Part shown: in pieces, positions 1 through 10,675 of the stretch
Position numbering within the stretch: the stretch's first letter is position 1
How the letters are laid out: each line of letters starts with the position of its first letter
From: Chara braunii
Taxonomy: Eukaryota; Streptophyta; Charophyceae; Charales; Characeae
Reading direction: 5' to 3'
Assembly (NCBI GenBank): GCA_003427395.1
Contig: BFEA01000168.1
Coordinates: 1,192,701 to 1,237,400, forward strand
DNA: 44,700 nt
The notes under the pieces: model-generated
Databases searched by the model: none
What the model saw: only the letters and a program-made list of their open reading frames with translations
What the model was told of the DNA's origin: nothing
Position numbers and translations under genes: made by a program

Positions 1-87
<87 letters not shown>
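1..87. repeat. (CT)n followed by (GT)n microsatellite
   Basis: An uninterrupted CT tract of about 58 bases runs from the window edge directly into a GT tract, so the true length is unknown. Similar compound CT/GT junctions occur at 7,779-7,860. Purely seen in sequence. Confidence 0.98.
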
Positions 88-95
<8 letters not shown>

Positions 96-96
96 G

Positions 97-264
97 GTAC
101 CTCCATCGATCGAATGAGCAAAATCGAACGATTTTTCTTTATTTTATTTTTGTGTGTGTGAGAGAGAGAGAGAGGGAGCGTCCTCACGCTACTTCCATCG
201 ACGGGATGAGCAAAATCGAATGAATTTTTCGCTATAACATCGAAATGTACACTACTACGCGCGC

Positions 265-296
<32 letters not shown>

Positions 297-345
297 GCGT
301 GTGCGTGTGTGTGTGTGTGTGAGAGAGAGAGTGTCGAAGTGTCAA
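97..345 (+). repeat. Two units of a microsatellite-associated repeat
   Basis: Two degenerate units share the word GAGCAAAATCGAA, preceded by ACTTCCATCGA or ACCTCCATCGA and followed by a T-rich stretch. Each unit is linked to GT/GA tracts. A third diverged unit lies at about 25,205-25,410 (ATAAGCAAAATCGAAT) and again ends in a long GT tract. The units may be the body of a small mobile repeat whose tail grows GT repeats; no coding capacity is seen. Confidence 0.55.
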
Positions 346-548
346 AACTTCATACATTTATGTGTTCATTCTCATTTGTGATGGAAAAGTCACTTCTTCA
401 ATCACGTGCGTTCCCCCTGCCACGGCGTAGCCGCTACGCGATTACTTGTTATAAACAGAACCAAGAGGAGGGTATGTAATGTACTTAGTCTTTGTCTCTG
501 AGAAAGGGGAGATCGTTAAAACACCCCAAGAGATAAAGTGTCGTCACG

Positions 549-710
549 AAATACCCTGATCTGTTTGAAGAGCCTTCAGAAGTCTCAGACAAGGAGGTTG
601 TCCATGCCATAGAAATCATCCCAGGGAGCAAGATACCCAAAGGGAGAATCTATAGGATGGCCCCGGCCGAGTTGGACAAGCTTCGTCGTCAACTGAAAGA
701 GCTCACAAAT
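549..710 (+). pseudogene. Ty3/gypsy pol fragment: start of reverse transcriptase
   Basis: The frame from 549 reads KYPDLFEEPSE, then IPGSKIPKGRIYRMAPAEL. This matches the conserved segment just before and at the start of the Ty3/gypsy reverse transcriptase (typically PGS.P..R.IYRMSPAEL). The frame stays open to ELTN and then jumps directly to integrase sequence, so the catalytic RT, RNase H and most of integrase are deleted. It is a non-functional internal-deletion derivative on the same strand as the chromodomain-like tail downstream. Confidence 0.75.
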
Positions 711-717
711 CACCAGC

Positions 718-1596
718 GAGATGTGGAAGAACGCTGCAGAACAGATGGGCAGCCAACTCTAGATGACTTCAGGGAATCATCCTGAAGCCAATGGGCAGGC
801 TGAACAAATGAACCGAGTGGTGCAGCATTTCCTTAGGCACTATATAAAGCTCAACCAAGATGATTGGGATGAAAAACTGCCTCTCAACGCCAATCTGTAC
901 AATAATGTGCCTTAGCAGCTGCACTTGGATGGAAGCCTAGATCTGCTCTAGACTTCCTCCTATCTGAGAACCAATCTGCTGCAACCCCTGGAACCATTGA
1001 ATTTGGTGTCCAGTATGAGAAGTTGCTGCAGCAAGTTGTCGAAACCTATAAAGAAATCTCAGGAAGCTATGATTGCTTCTGAGAATAAGCATCGTCGGTA
1101 GTCCACCTTTCAGGTAGGGGAACGTGTCCGGGTTCAAGCTAGTGAGTTGGGACAGGAGTTCGGCATCTCTGGGAAACTAACGCCTCGGTATTTCGGTCCA
1201 TGGGAAGTCTTAGATATTGTGGGTAGTGAAGAACATGGTCCCTCGTATGTGATTCGTATACCTGGTCACCTACGCACTTACCCTGTGTTTCACGCCTCAA
1301 AGCTTGCACCTTTTGCTGAGACAGATCAGTTCCCATCAAGGAGATTTATGCTGCCCCCAACCATGGACGGCCACATGGACATCGACGACATCTTGGAACA
1401 CAGAGACATGCCTCTTCGCAAGCCAGCTGACAACGGAAGACCACCTGAACCTATCAGAGAGTACAGAGTCCAGTTCAGGCATCATACAGATCCAAAGGAA
1501 GATCGTTAGTTCACAAAGGAGGAACTTGTCAAGACAGCTCCTCAGATCGTGGCTGAGTATGAACGAAGACAAAAGGGGAAGGCACCTGCATGAAGC
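718..1596 (+). pseudogene. Ty3/gypsy integrase C-terminus with chromodomain-like tail
   Basis: After the deletion, integrase resumes with MWKNAAEQMGSQL, a stop at 760-762, then NHPEANGQAEQMNR, which holds the catalytic Glu of the DDE core. The following HYIKLNQDDWDEKLPL and, after a frameshift near 910, LGWKPRSALDFLL are standard chromovirus integrase segments. Another frameshift lies near 1,052. From 1,147 a clean 120-codon stretch encodes the SH3-like GPWEVLDIVG region, PVFHASKLAPF and a C-terminal REYRVQFRHHTDPKEDR. A TAG at 1,507-1,509 sits where the family usually has Trp; sequence after it (FTKEELVKTAPQIV) continues the chromodomain-like fold to a stop near 1,594. Family assignment is firm; function is lost. 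Confidence 0.85.
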
Positions 1597-1618
1597 ATCT
1601 CAACGGACTTTCGAAGCT

Positions 1619-2788
1619 AAGGGGGATGGAATGCAAGGAATGAGCCCTCGCGGGGCCTTTATCAAACATGCATATGTTCTGGGTAGAGGCCCTCAGAAAG
1701 CCCAGTGCCCGCCCTTAGTGAAGTCGGGCCCAAATATTCACAAGAGGCCAAAATTTGGCATTTTTCCATATGTGGGTGCTCAGGCAGTTGCTGCGCGACA
1801 GTTGGTTACATGGAAACGTGAGCCTCCCTGCTGCGCCTGGTAGTCGTGCCTCAGCACACACATTGCGAGGCAGATACATCACTAAGTGGCCAAGGGCCTA
1901 CGAAAAAGCAGCATTGTCGACGTACGTACCCCGGGGCCTGTACAGATGCAGCAATCAACTGGAGTCTGGAAATGTTGGGTGTGCCCAACTGTAAAGGGCC
2001 CAGACCCTCAACTGAAGAGTTGGGCCTGGGCACAGGCACCGAGGCCAGACCGGAAGCTACTGGAAGCTCCGCAGCCAGGCCCACAGTTAGACATGCAGAG
2101 ACTGCCACTTCCATATAGGAAGTGAGGCCGCCACGGGCTGGTATTCTGGCCCAAGCTGGCAATGCGGTCATGATGTTGCGCTGCTGTGCAAGTGGCTGCA
2201 TGCTGCACTATTCAGCTAGGGGCGCACGCGGGCGCTGCAGGGCAGCGGGGAGTAGCGGCCAAAGCCGGGCTGCAAGGGTCAGATAGAGGGCGACAGCAGG
2301 GTCTTCGGGAGGAGGCGCAGAGAGAAAGAGAGCGGGTGTCAGGGGTGATGAGTGGAGACGAGATACGTACCCGGTGCATGAGGGAGGTCGGCTATGGTGT
2401 TGATGTCATGTACATTGGTCTTCAAACTCGAAGTGAGCCTGTTGCGTGAATGCGGCTGTAGTAGATAGGCAAGTAGTGTAGGCTGTGCGCTGGGCGCCAG
2501 CCAGAGAGGAGGGACATTGAATACTGTGTTGGTGTGGCCTGAGGGCTTGAACATTGGCTCACGAGCTCTTTGTATTGCTCTTATATGGATTGTATTGCTG
2601 TTATGAATGGGATCTCGGTGCATTTATGCTCTCTGCTTGTACATGACTATCTGGACATCTGCGTGATTATGCAACTTGGTTTTCTGTATATCGCTCTCGC
2701 TCATATTCCTTGTAATTCGGAGTCCTAAAGATACACCCGAAAGAGATGCATGGAAAAGATATTGGAGAACGTAGCCTGTAAGCAAGAG
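1619..2788 (+). mobile_element. Possible polypurine tract and 3' LTR of the gypsy element
   Basis: A purine run (AAGGGGGATGGA, 1,619-1,630) sits about 25 bases after the pol stop, where a Ty3/gypsy polypurine tract is expected, and a TG at 1,627 could start the LTR. The following 1.1 kb has no convincing coding frame and ends near a (GA)n tract. No 5' LTR copy is present in the window, so the 3' border is a guess. Confidence 0.3.
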
Positions 2789-2806
2789 AGTGAGAAAGAG
2801 AGCGAG

Positions 2807-2872
<66 letters not shown>

Positions 2873-2904
2873 TTGTGAAGCGAGAGAGAAACTTGTGAAG
2901 CGAG
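2789..2904. repeat. (GA)n tract with short tandem duplication
   Basis: A GA tract of roughly 70 bases is followed by two copies of a unit containing GAGAAACTTGTGAAGC. Long open frames on either strand here are products of the dinucleotide repeat and are not genes. Confidence 0.95.
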
Positions 2905-3644
2905 AGGGTTCCATTTTGGCCCGACCAAAGAGAATGTGGGTCATCCTAAAACCGCCAGAACGGGCAGCAGGAGGATCATGCAAACTTGGTCGCCACGTGT
3001 CCGGTTTGTCGAGCAAGAAGTGCCCCAGTCGCCACACTCACCCCGATCACGGGCCACCTCAGGGGTTCCGACGTTCGATTACCAGTGAACAGAAGTTCTC
3101 CGGTCATTGCAATTTTATCTGCTCTGAGGATTATACGGCTCAGCTCCCCGAGCATGTCCTGGTGCCCTGGGAACACGTATTTTGATCCCTTACAAGTGCT
3201 GATAATATTCCATACAGGTTTTCTGGAACTGTCCCGATGCTGGCACCGGTTTGTGTCCCGGGGTTACCCTGGCACATCTCCCTCGGAATGCTTATCGGTC
3301 TCGTACCTGTGCGCTTGTCCCGACACACCCCGAGTTATACATTTCTTACACGTGTTCAGGTTCTCAACACGACCGACTCTTACCTCATGTACGGGACACT
3401 GACCCAATTTCCAGCATACAATATAATACAAGTCCTCTTAGAAAAAGACAAAACAAGTAAAAGGTCCGACTGCAAGTTCCCCCCCCCTACACGTGGCTGG
3501 ATTGTGCAATGCCCGGTCTTGGTTCAGGTCCAGGCTCTGAACCATGTCCTGGTGCATGTCCAGTTGTAGGCGCGCACATTACAGGACAAGAAGACGCGTA
3601 CACGTGTAGGCGTCATCGTGCACGGAGGGAACAGAAGGTGGAAA
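2905..3644. other. Unassigned intergenic DNA
   Basis: Several overlapping short open frames exist in all phases, but none shows family motifs, splice signals or consistent codon use. I see nothing that supports a gene. Confidence 0.6.
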
Positions 3645-3816
3645 CAATGCAATTGATTAGAAAAGCCATCACACGAGCGCCTGCACCTGGACCCAAAAGG
3701 TGCCAATGATACAGGATGTCCTTCGACACTCAATGCAATTGATTAGAAAAGCCATCACACGAGCGCCTGCACCTGGACCCAAAAGGTGCCAGTGATACAG
3801 GATGTCCTTCGACACT
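3645..3816 (+). repeat. 86-bp tandem duplication
   Basis: The 86-base unit beginning CAATGCAATTGATTAG at 3,645 is repeated immediately from 3,731. By eye the copies differ at one base (AATGAT versus AGTGAT), so the duplication is very recent or kept homogeneous. Confidence 0.95.
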
Positions 3817-4214
3817 CACCTCGGGCCCTTCTTTACTTCACCCCTTCTCCCCAAACACCGCTCCTCCCTCCAAAAAAAGCAAATAATGAAGGCCTCAAAG
3901 AACAGAAAAAGTACACGGTCTTGGGGGCAGGGTGAGGACAACGGGGGAGGGTGGGGAGAGTTGACGATGAATCAGATGGGAAGCCAAGGATGTGGAGAAA
4001 GATGAATGAGCGAAATTCTGGTTGACATCATCAGCCCAGTTTTTCTCTGAATCGCCGACGAAAAAAGCTTTAGCACCATCTCCGGTGGCAGGACTAAAAA
4101 CTAGTCAGTGAACCATCAACTGTCTATCGATTCAACTGTCATTTTCATTTTGGTTTTCTTTCTTTTCGTCTCTTTCTTAGTTTTTTTGGTCCATGTCTCG
4201 ATTTGTGCTTGCAT

Positions 4215-4516
4215 GTCATCCTTAGAAGCGCAGGGAGGCCATCCATGCATTTAATTAAGCTTATTTTCTCTGTATCGCTCCAATTTTCACGGATGCCCCG
4301 CCCAAGGATGACACGAATTTGGTGCCGCTCCAACTTTCTCTCGTATCTATCATCTTAAACCACCGGTCATCCTTAGAAGCGCAGGGAGGCCATCCATGCA
4401 TTTAATTAAGCTTATTTTCTCTGTATCGCTCCAATTTTCACGGCTGCCCCGCCCAAGGATGACACGAATTTGGTGCCGCTCCAACTTTCCCTCGTATCTA
4501 TCATCTTAAACCATCG
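4215..4516 (+). repeat. 151-bp tandem duplication
   Basis: The unit starting GTCATCCTTAGAAGCG at 4,215 recurs at 4,366 with only a few differences. Each unit holds a 9-bp inverted pair (GTCATCCTT and AAGGATGAC). Confidence 0.93.
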
Positions 4517-4588
4517 GTCCCCCCGCCACCGAAAACCCCTAGTCCCTGTGAGTTAGGGCCGGGTTGTACGGGGGACCGGTGGTTTAAG
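4505..4588. repeat. Long hairpin at the end of the 151-bp duplication
   Basis: CTTAAACCATCGGTCCCCC at 4,505 is the near-perfect reverse complement of GGGGGACCGGTGGTTTAAG at 4,570-4,588. The left arm is the tail of the second 151-bp unit; the tail of the first unit (CTTAAACCACCGGTC, near 4,355) pairs even better with the same right arm. The palindrome may have helped trigger the duplication. Confidence 0.8.
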
Positions 4589-4873
4589 TGTATTTTAGTT
4601 ACTCCTTCGACGTGTCTATTTGTGGACGTGTATGCTCTTCTGTATGTCGTGCATCCTCCAATTCTCACACCTGCTTCTCCCCACTAAGAAATAGGAGCTG
4701 CAAATAAGAGGGAAAAAAAAAAAAAGAACGTCAAGATTTGTGCACATCAGCCTTGAAACTTCTATTCTCAATTCTCCGATCACATTAACTTAATTAGTTA
4801 ATTGATTTGATTGTAGAATCTAGTTCAATAAATCAAAGTCGATTAACGCTTACTACTATAACGCAGTACTATA

Positions 4874-5121
4874 GCACACTACTATACCATCTTATCCCGA
4901 ATACAACACACCTCCATCATGAATGTACACGAGGTATCTGTATTACGCTACGTGTGAGGGTGCGTTGTGTTAGGGGTAGTGCACTACTTAGCACACTACT
5001 ATACCGTCTTCCCCCGACTACACAACGCACCTTCACAATGAATGTACACAAGCTATCTGTCTGGCCAGATACAGTCATGATAAGCGTGAGGGTGCGTTGT
5101 GTTCGCGGTGAGATGTGCACG
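4874..5121 (+). repeat. 117-bp tandem repeat with internal inverted pairs
   Basis: Units begin GCACACTACTATACC at 4,874 and 4,991. Each contains ATGAATGTACAC and ends GTGAGGGTGCGTTGTGTT. The second unit also holds ACAACGCACC, the inverse of its own GGTGCGTTGT, so it can fold as a large hairpin. Confidence 0.8.
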
Positions 5122-5194
5122 GTAGTAAAGGGAAGAAGTCCCCTATCAACGAACAAAAACGAAGAATGTAGACAAGTGGTAGTCGCCCGTTCAC

Positions 5195-5510
5195 TTTTCT
5201 TTTCTTTTCTTTTCTTTTCTTTTCTGTTTTTTTTTTCCCAACTTGATGCAAGTTCTGTTCTCCAGTGAGGAAGAGGGGGCACAGTCTCAGGCTGGAGACT
5301 CATCCCAGTCTCCTTTCTCTTGTACTAAAAGAAAGAAACAAAAAAGGTGGCCACTCTGCATGCAACGCTGACACGCAAGAAGCAGAAGGGTGACACGCAA
5401 GAAATTCAAACCTTCGCAGACCGAATATAGCTGATTAACATTTATTTATTTATGTATTTATTTATGTATTTATTTATCTATTTTTGTATTTACTTATTTA
5501 TTTATTTGTA
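5195..5510. repeat. (CTTTT)n and (TTTA)n simple repeats
   Basis: A CTTTT pentanucleotide tract lies at about 5,195-5,225, and an interrupted TTTA tract at about 5,438-5,510. The DNA between them is unassigned. Confidence 0.9.
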
Positions 5511-7774
5511 CACACATATATATCGTCAAACATAGTCATCAAAAAAGAACTGCCCGGTGAGCCGTACGGAGAAAGTGAGAGAAAAGACAAGGAACTCGGG
5601 ATGTGACAACGCTCTCCCTCAAATACACACTTGAACAAATGACTGCAAAACTAGCAATCGTTATCAAATCTTTTGAAATTCAGAGGAAAACACGACGAGC
5701 TCTCAGATTACCAAAAACACGCACGTTATATACAGAGTAACGACAACTTCTTTTTTTTTTTTCCTGATCACCTCATAATCGTAAGAAGTCTAGAGAACAA
5801 ATTGAAGTGAAAACCCGTAAACAATGGATTGTCATCATACAGACAGAAAAGAAAAAGGACCATGCACCTCCCTCCTCCCCCCCCACACACGGCGGCTGTC
5901 ACAGGGCGATATGCAAACCGATAGACATATATTTACGAAAAAGCAAGTAGTGATTACGAATTAAGAGACTAATAACCAGAGTGAAGAAGGAAACGAAGGA
6001 CGACCCAAGAAGAGAAAAAGCTTAAAAACAGCCCACCACAGAATTTGACCCTCACCAGCGAGTACAGCCAAGGAAATGAAAGAAAAGTCTCGTTTTTCGC
6101 CTTCGTTTGCCCCCCCCCCCCCCCCTTTCCATTCTCTCTCGTCTACCGTTACATTCGAAATTCCTACTACCGCTACCTGTAGTTCTTTCCCAGCCCTCCG
6201 ACGGTCCAAATTTTATGAAAAGCTCAAGGGAGAAAAAAATCCTTCCAGAGTCAAGACGCTCCAAATTTTATGAAAAGCTCAAGGGGAGAAAAAAATCCTT
6301 CCAGAGTCAAGACGCTCTGATCATCCGACGGATGACGAGGCAGGATTTTAGAAAAAACGATACGGCCTACTCTGGGATGGCAGAGAAAAAGACAGCAAAA
6401 TGACACGAACAGAGGATCGGCATTGTTCCTTATTCTCTCTCTTAAAGATAACAGCAAGGGGCAAAAAAACAAAAAAAGGGCGACAGGATAAGCGAAAAGG
6501 ATACGACATGAAAAAGGATAAGGGCAGAAAATATCTCATACCACAATAACTTCCACGCGGGGAGAGGGAGGGAGGGAGGGCGTGGGGGAGGGAGAACAGC
6601 AGGAAGGAGACAGGATTTTTGGTAGATAGATGATGGAGGCAGAGAAATTATACAAACGACGTAACAGAACCAAGACATGATGGACACGAGCCATCCAAGC
6701 AAATTAGCCCGCGCATAAAAAATTCTCGTGCACGACATCCCGGGGAGGGAAGAAAAAAAAAAAAATCACGTGCAAGACCGAAACGGTAGTAAATAAAAAT
6801 GAAAACCTCGTTTGCTAGACACCCTTTGGCTCCTTATTCATTTTCTCTTCTTCTTCGGCTTCTTTTCTTTTTTTTTCAATTTTTGGGAAAAAGCTGCCCT
6901 TCTTCAATATATCATCAGCACGAGCCCGCGCATCCTCCCCCTCTGGATCAGAAATGAGTCACAAAATTTCACCAAAAAAATGACAGAAATGGACATTTTG
7001 CCATTTTGGGGGATTGAGGACGGTTGTCACTCGTATCTGGGGCGAGGTCCCGCCAGCAAAGAAGGTTAGATTAAGCGCCTGAATCTGGAAGTGTTTTATG
7101 CACAGACGCAGAAAAGCAGATCAATCGAGACTTCACCGACAGAACCTTTGGAGGGGCCGTCGCCTCCTCGTTAAAAGGGCCCTTCTCCGTCCAAACACAC
7201 TACCGGTAGGCCCACGTGCTCCTTTCTGGATTATTTTTTATTTTTATTTTTTCCTTTTCAGGCGAGAACTCAGCAAATATTCTTTATCCAGAGAATGGAC
7301 AAACTTTTATTTTTTAAATGGACAATTTATCGATTTATGCGTGCCATCCTTTCACCGGGGCCATGCGGATCAATCGTCTCCTTATCGTTCCGATTTGAAC
7401 GGATGTCCCGAAGGAAACGGCGACAACCTTTCTTTTATTAAAAAAAAAATAAAAGGCACCCATATGTTTTGATGTCCATACACCAAACTGTCAAAATAGC
7501 CAACTGGCCATTTTTACAACCTTTCCCCTCTTCGTTTCGTTAACATCGAGGGGAAAGGGAAAAAAAAAAAAAAAAGTAGTAGTTCGGACTATTTCTAGCG
7601 ATACCATAACAACACGGAGAACAACGGAAACGACATTTGAACACTGCTGTCTTGTACATGCCCTTCAACGACGGCTACCCTTCCTCTGGACTCTTCGCTA
7701 GTCTCTCTTGACCCTTCAATTCCTCTCAGAAAAATGGCATCAAACTGAAAGAGTGACTGCCTGCGTAGCGACAA

Positions 7775-7778
<4 letters not shown>
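5511..7778. other. Non-coding stretch with a 55-bp duplication
   Basis: No gene is supported in these 2.2 kb. The only clear structure is a 55-base tandem duplication at 6,206-6,316 (unit beginning CCAAATTTTATGAAAAGCTC) plus poly-C, poly-A and poly-T runs. Hydrophobic minus-strand frames at 6,250-6,740 come from T-rich antisense composition. Confidence 0.6.
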
Positions 7779-7837
<59 letters not shown>

Positions 7838-7860
7838 NGTGTGTGTGCGCGCGCGCGCGC
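7779..7860. repeat. (CT)n/(GT)n/(GC)n compound microsatellite with one unknown base
   Basis: A CT tract of about 59 bases meets GT and then GC dinucleotides. The N at 7,838 falls exactly at the CT-to-GT junction and marks an unresolved repeat boundary. Confidence 0.97.
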
Positions 7861-7906
7861 AATGCACGTCACTCAAACCCAATCCATACAAAATCGTCGT
7901 TCCAGG

Positions 7907-8078
7907 ATGGTAGGGCGCCATTTAATGATATATGACACACCGCAAGAGGAAGAGGAGGACGAAGAGGAGGACGAAGAGGAGGAAGAGGACGAAGAAGAGG
8001 AGAAGGAGAACCAGGACACGGACAGGCCAGCCGGACCACCTTACCTACCGGCAGCACAAGAAGCGGCAAAGTTAAAGC
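7907..8078 (+). CDS. Candidate acidic exon of an unrecognised gene
   Basis: The frame from an ATG at 7,907 encodes a short lead (MVGRHLMIYDTPQ), a run rich in Glu/Asp of about 30 residues, and then QDTDRPAGPPYLPAAQEAAK. GTGAGT at 8,079-8,084 matches a strong 5' splice donor, although the base before it is C. The acidic run derives from a GAGGAC/GAAGAG minisatellite, which weakens the case. Product unknown. It could be chance open frame beside a microsatellite. Confidence 0.25.
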
Positions 8079-8157
8079 GTGAGTCCCTCGCACTCTGATG
8101 ACCTGCACACGATTAGGCGCGCGAGAGGTAGCCGTGGCGTGGTCGAGCATCAACTGG

Positions 8158-8397
8158 TGCCACGTGGCACGCATTTCTCAGGCAGCTCCCACTCTCTCTC
8201 TTCGATTCTTCCTTCCCCTCCCGACCTCGTCGATCATCCCGCAGTCATACGTACCCAAATCCCGCTCCCTACACCCCCCTTTTCCGTCTCCCCACCTCTC
8301 CCCCTTTCCTTCAAATCAACCGGGAAATGACCCCATAAGACAAGGCCTTCTCCCACCTCTCTCCCCTTCACTTTCTCTCGCGTTGCTGCCACGTGTC
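8158..8397 (+). promoter_or_regulatory. G-box/ABRE motifs in a pyrimidine-rich region
   Basis: TGCCACGTGGCA at 8,158-8,169 is a perfect 12-bp palindrome with a plant G-box and an ABRE core (ACGTGGC). A second ABRE core, ACGTGTC, is at 8,391-8,397. They sit in a CT-rich stretch resembling plant promoters and 5' UTRs. In plants such motifs bind bZIP factors. No downstream gene is evident, so promoter function is unproven. Confidence 0.3.
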
Positions 8398-8735
8398 GCC
8401 CCCACGTTCGCTCGCCACTCTTCCCTGTAGTTCATCTCTTTCCGTGAGCTGTACCGTTACAGTTCGATCTCTCGCGGCTTCGCTTTCCGTCCCGTCTCAG
8501 ACGGACAGACAGGCAGACTGGCAGACTTGCAGACTGACGGACATGTTGGACTGGCAGTAGATATCTGACCTATCAATCCATCGATCGAACGCACGCATGG
8601 TCCCGAGATACGGCCGTGCACATAGATGCCTGGCGAACAGACGCAGACGGATACAGGAGAGATCGATGGAATGGATGGATAGGATGTATGGATGACCGAC
8701 TTCTACCAACCTCACCGCGCGTTACCCGCAACGGA

Positions 8736-8815
8736 GGAAATGGGCGGGTTGGCAGGAGGGTTGGGGCAGGGCGGGGGGGACCAGCGGGGGGGACCATCGG
8801 GGGTGGGGGGAACTC
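8736..8815 (+). other. G-rich tract with quadruplex potential
   Basis: Eight or more G-runs of three to seven bases are separated by short loops on the plus strand (for example GGGTTGGGGCAGGGCGGGG). The pattern meets the usual sequence rule for G-quadruplex formation. Confidence 0.6.
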
Positions 8816-9149
8816 CCTACCGTCCCTGGCAGCGATTCGCGGTCAATCCAATCCGATCTGTATGTGTGACGATCGCGCATGAAGCCGGTCGTCGAAGACA
8901 AGGCCGGTCGGTCAGCAGGTTACTGGTAGGTCAATCCTCGGTCGCTGCCGGGCCGTCGCATATGGGCTTCCGCCCCCACTGCGGGGCACCTCTCTCCAAG
9001 TGATCTAGCCGTCGGTTTTCAATAAAAAAAGGCAATGGAGACTATCGTCACTTTTTCTTCCAACAAAAAGAAGAAGTAAATCCTTTCTTTCGAAAACTAT
9101 GCGCCCCTATCATCGTTCTTTTTTTATGTCAACATCGGTTCGAGCCCTG

Positions 9150-10350
9150 TTTTCTGCCTCCAGGGGCCTCGACCCACTAGTCAAGAGTTACGCTTCGCGG
9201 CTGGTTTCGACCACGTGTGGCCTGGGGTGACTCACGCCAGCCGCAGATCGCCATCCACATCGACTGCCGTCATGTTTTGCAGTCGGGGAAGGCCGTTGTA
9301 ATGGCACCCGGCCAGTAGGAAGTTTTAAAAATCTTTTGTGCCTGTTTTTGTTCGCCACATTCCGTTGGCGCGAAGCTTCAAAATCAGTGTTTTTTTACCC
9401 ATGGGGTGATTTTGAAGCTTCGATTTTCCTTATTTTGTCGTTGAAAACAGTAGAAAAATGTGGGATTCGGAGTCCTTCGGCTGTCGTTTGTGCGCAGTGG
9501 CCACGAAACACGACGCGAAGAGATGTGTCAGTGTTGTCTTGTGGGTTCCTAGCACACAGTCTGAAGGCCGCGCTGCACTTCCATACCGAGAGCAGCGGCC
9601 GAACATGCCCACAATGTCCACCCGAATTCATCCGGGGCAGCAGCCAGCGGGGTCACATGCGTTCCATCGTTTTGGGTCCGGTGTCATAATGAGTGATGGC
9701 AGTCATAATTGCCAGTTACTTTATTTTCATTTTTTTGGTGTTCATCGCCTGAAACAAAAAATGGACGAAAACAATTTCTGGACATTTTTTTAATGCAGAA
9801 AAAGTGCCACACACCGATTTACGCTTCGCTAGTGGGTCGAGGCCCCAGGAGCCGGGACCCACTGGCATCGAGTAAATCGGTGTGTGGCAGCCATTTCTTT
9901 TTTAAAAAACATATAAAGAATCCTTTTTTTATTTTCAGAAATGCAAAGAAAACAAGGCCAACGCTATGCATCCACACTTCCACCAACCCGGTACATCTGC
10001 ATGCGACCTTCCCGCCGGCCTGCTCGCAGTCTTCCATATTCTCAATTTCTGCGAAAAAAAATAGCAAGGCGCGAAGCTTCAAAAACACCCCCCCCACTTC
10101 AAAAACCATAGTATTGCAGCTTCGCGCCAACGCGAAGTGGCTACCTAAATGGACAAAAAAATGAAAACGAAACTCTTCTATTGGCCGGCGGACAGATACC
10201 TCCACGAAATCGGTTCTTATCGCCCTGCGCCGAAGATACACAAGAGGATCAATGGTTGCCGGATGTCACCTCTCGCCCCACGTGGTTACAAACCAAACTA
10301 TCGAAGCGTAAATCGATGCTAGTGGGTCCAGGCCCCAGGGTGGTAAGAGC
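9150..10350. repeat. Cluster of related large hairpins
   Basis: Four structures share parts. At 9,371-9,422, 16-bp perfect arms (CGAAGCTTCAAAATCA) enclose a 20-nt loop. At 9,805-9,889, 18-bp perfect outer arms (TGCCACACACCGATTTAC) enclose inner arms AGTGGGTC/GACCCACT. At 10,068-10,128, 11-bp arms GGCGCGAAGCT recur beside CTTCAAAA. The phrase AGTGGGTCGAGGCCCC occurs inverted near 9,160, direct at 9,831, and as AGTGGGTCCAGGCCCC near 10,321. No open frame fits; this looks like a palindromic non-coding element or nested foldback repeats. Confidence 0.75.
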
Positions 10351-10495
10351 CCCTCAAGATGGAAGAGGGCCTAGGTTCTATGGCTCCACTCACACCTCCT
10401 GGAAACCGGGTCCAGCGTCCCAAACATCATAAACCGCTAGCACCTCCCAGCCTGTTTTTGCCAACCCTTTTTTTTATGTTTTTTTTTTTTTTTTT

Positions 10496-10540
10496 AACTA
10501 ATCAGAACAGATACTACACTTGATCTTAGCCAAAAGGCCG
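10496..10540 (-). pseudogene. U2 snRNA 5' fragment, poly(A)-tailed retropseudogene
   Basis: On the minus strand the sequence reads CGGCCTTTTGGCTAAGATC followed by AAGTGTAGTATCTGTTCT. This is the conserved 5' region of U2 snRNA and includes the GTAGTA branch-point recognition element (10,512-10,517). The match stops soon after GTTCTGATTAGTT, and the strand then runs into an A-rich stretch (10,465-10,495 on the plus strand as T-runs). The first nucleotides of U2 and all of the Sm site and 3' stem-loops are missing. Truncation plus an A-tail indicates a LINE-mobilised retropseudogene, not a working snRNA gene. Confidence 0.85.
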
Positions 10541-10675
10541 TCAACCTTGAATTTCACTGTGTACCAAAAGTTGTCGAGCCTGGGTCTCATTGTGTTTTTT
10601 TTTATGCTTCTCTTCATAAATCGAAAAAAAAAAAAGAACAACAAAAAAAATAAAATAAAAATCAACTATGCTAGG

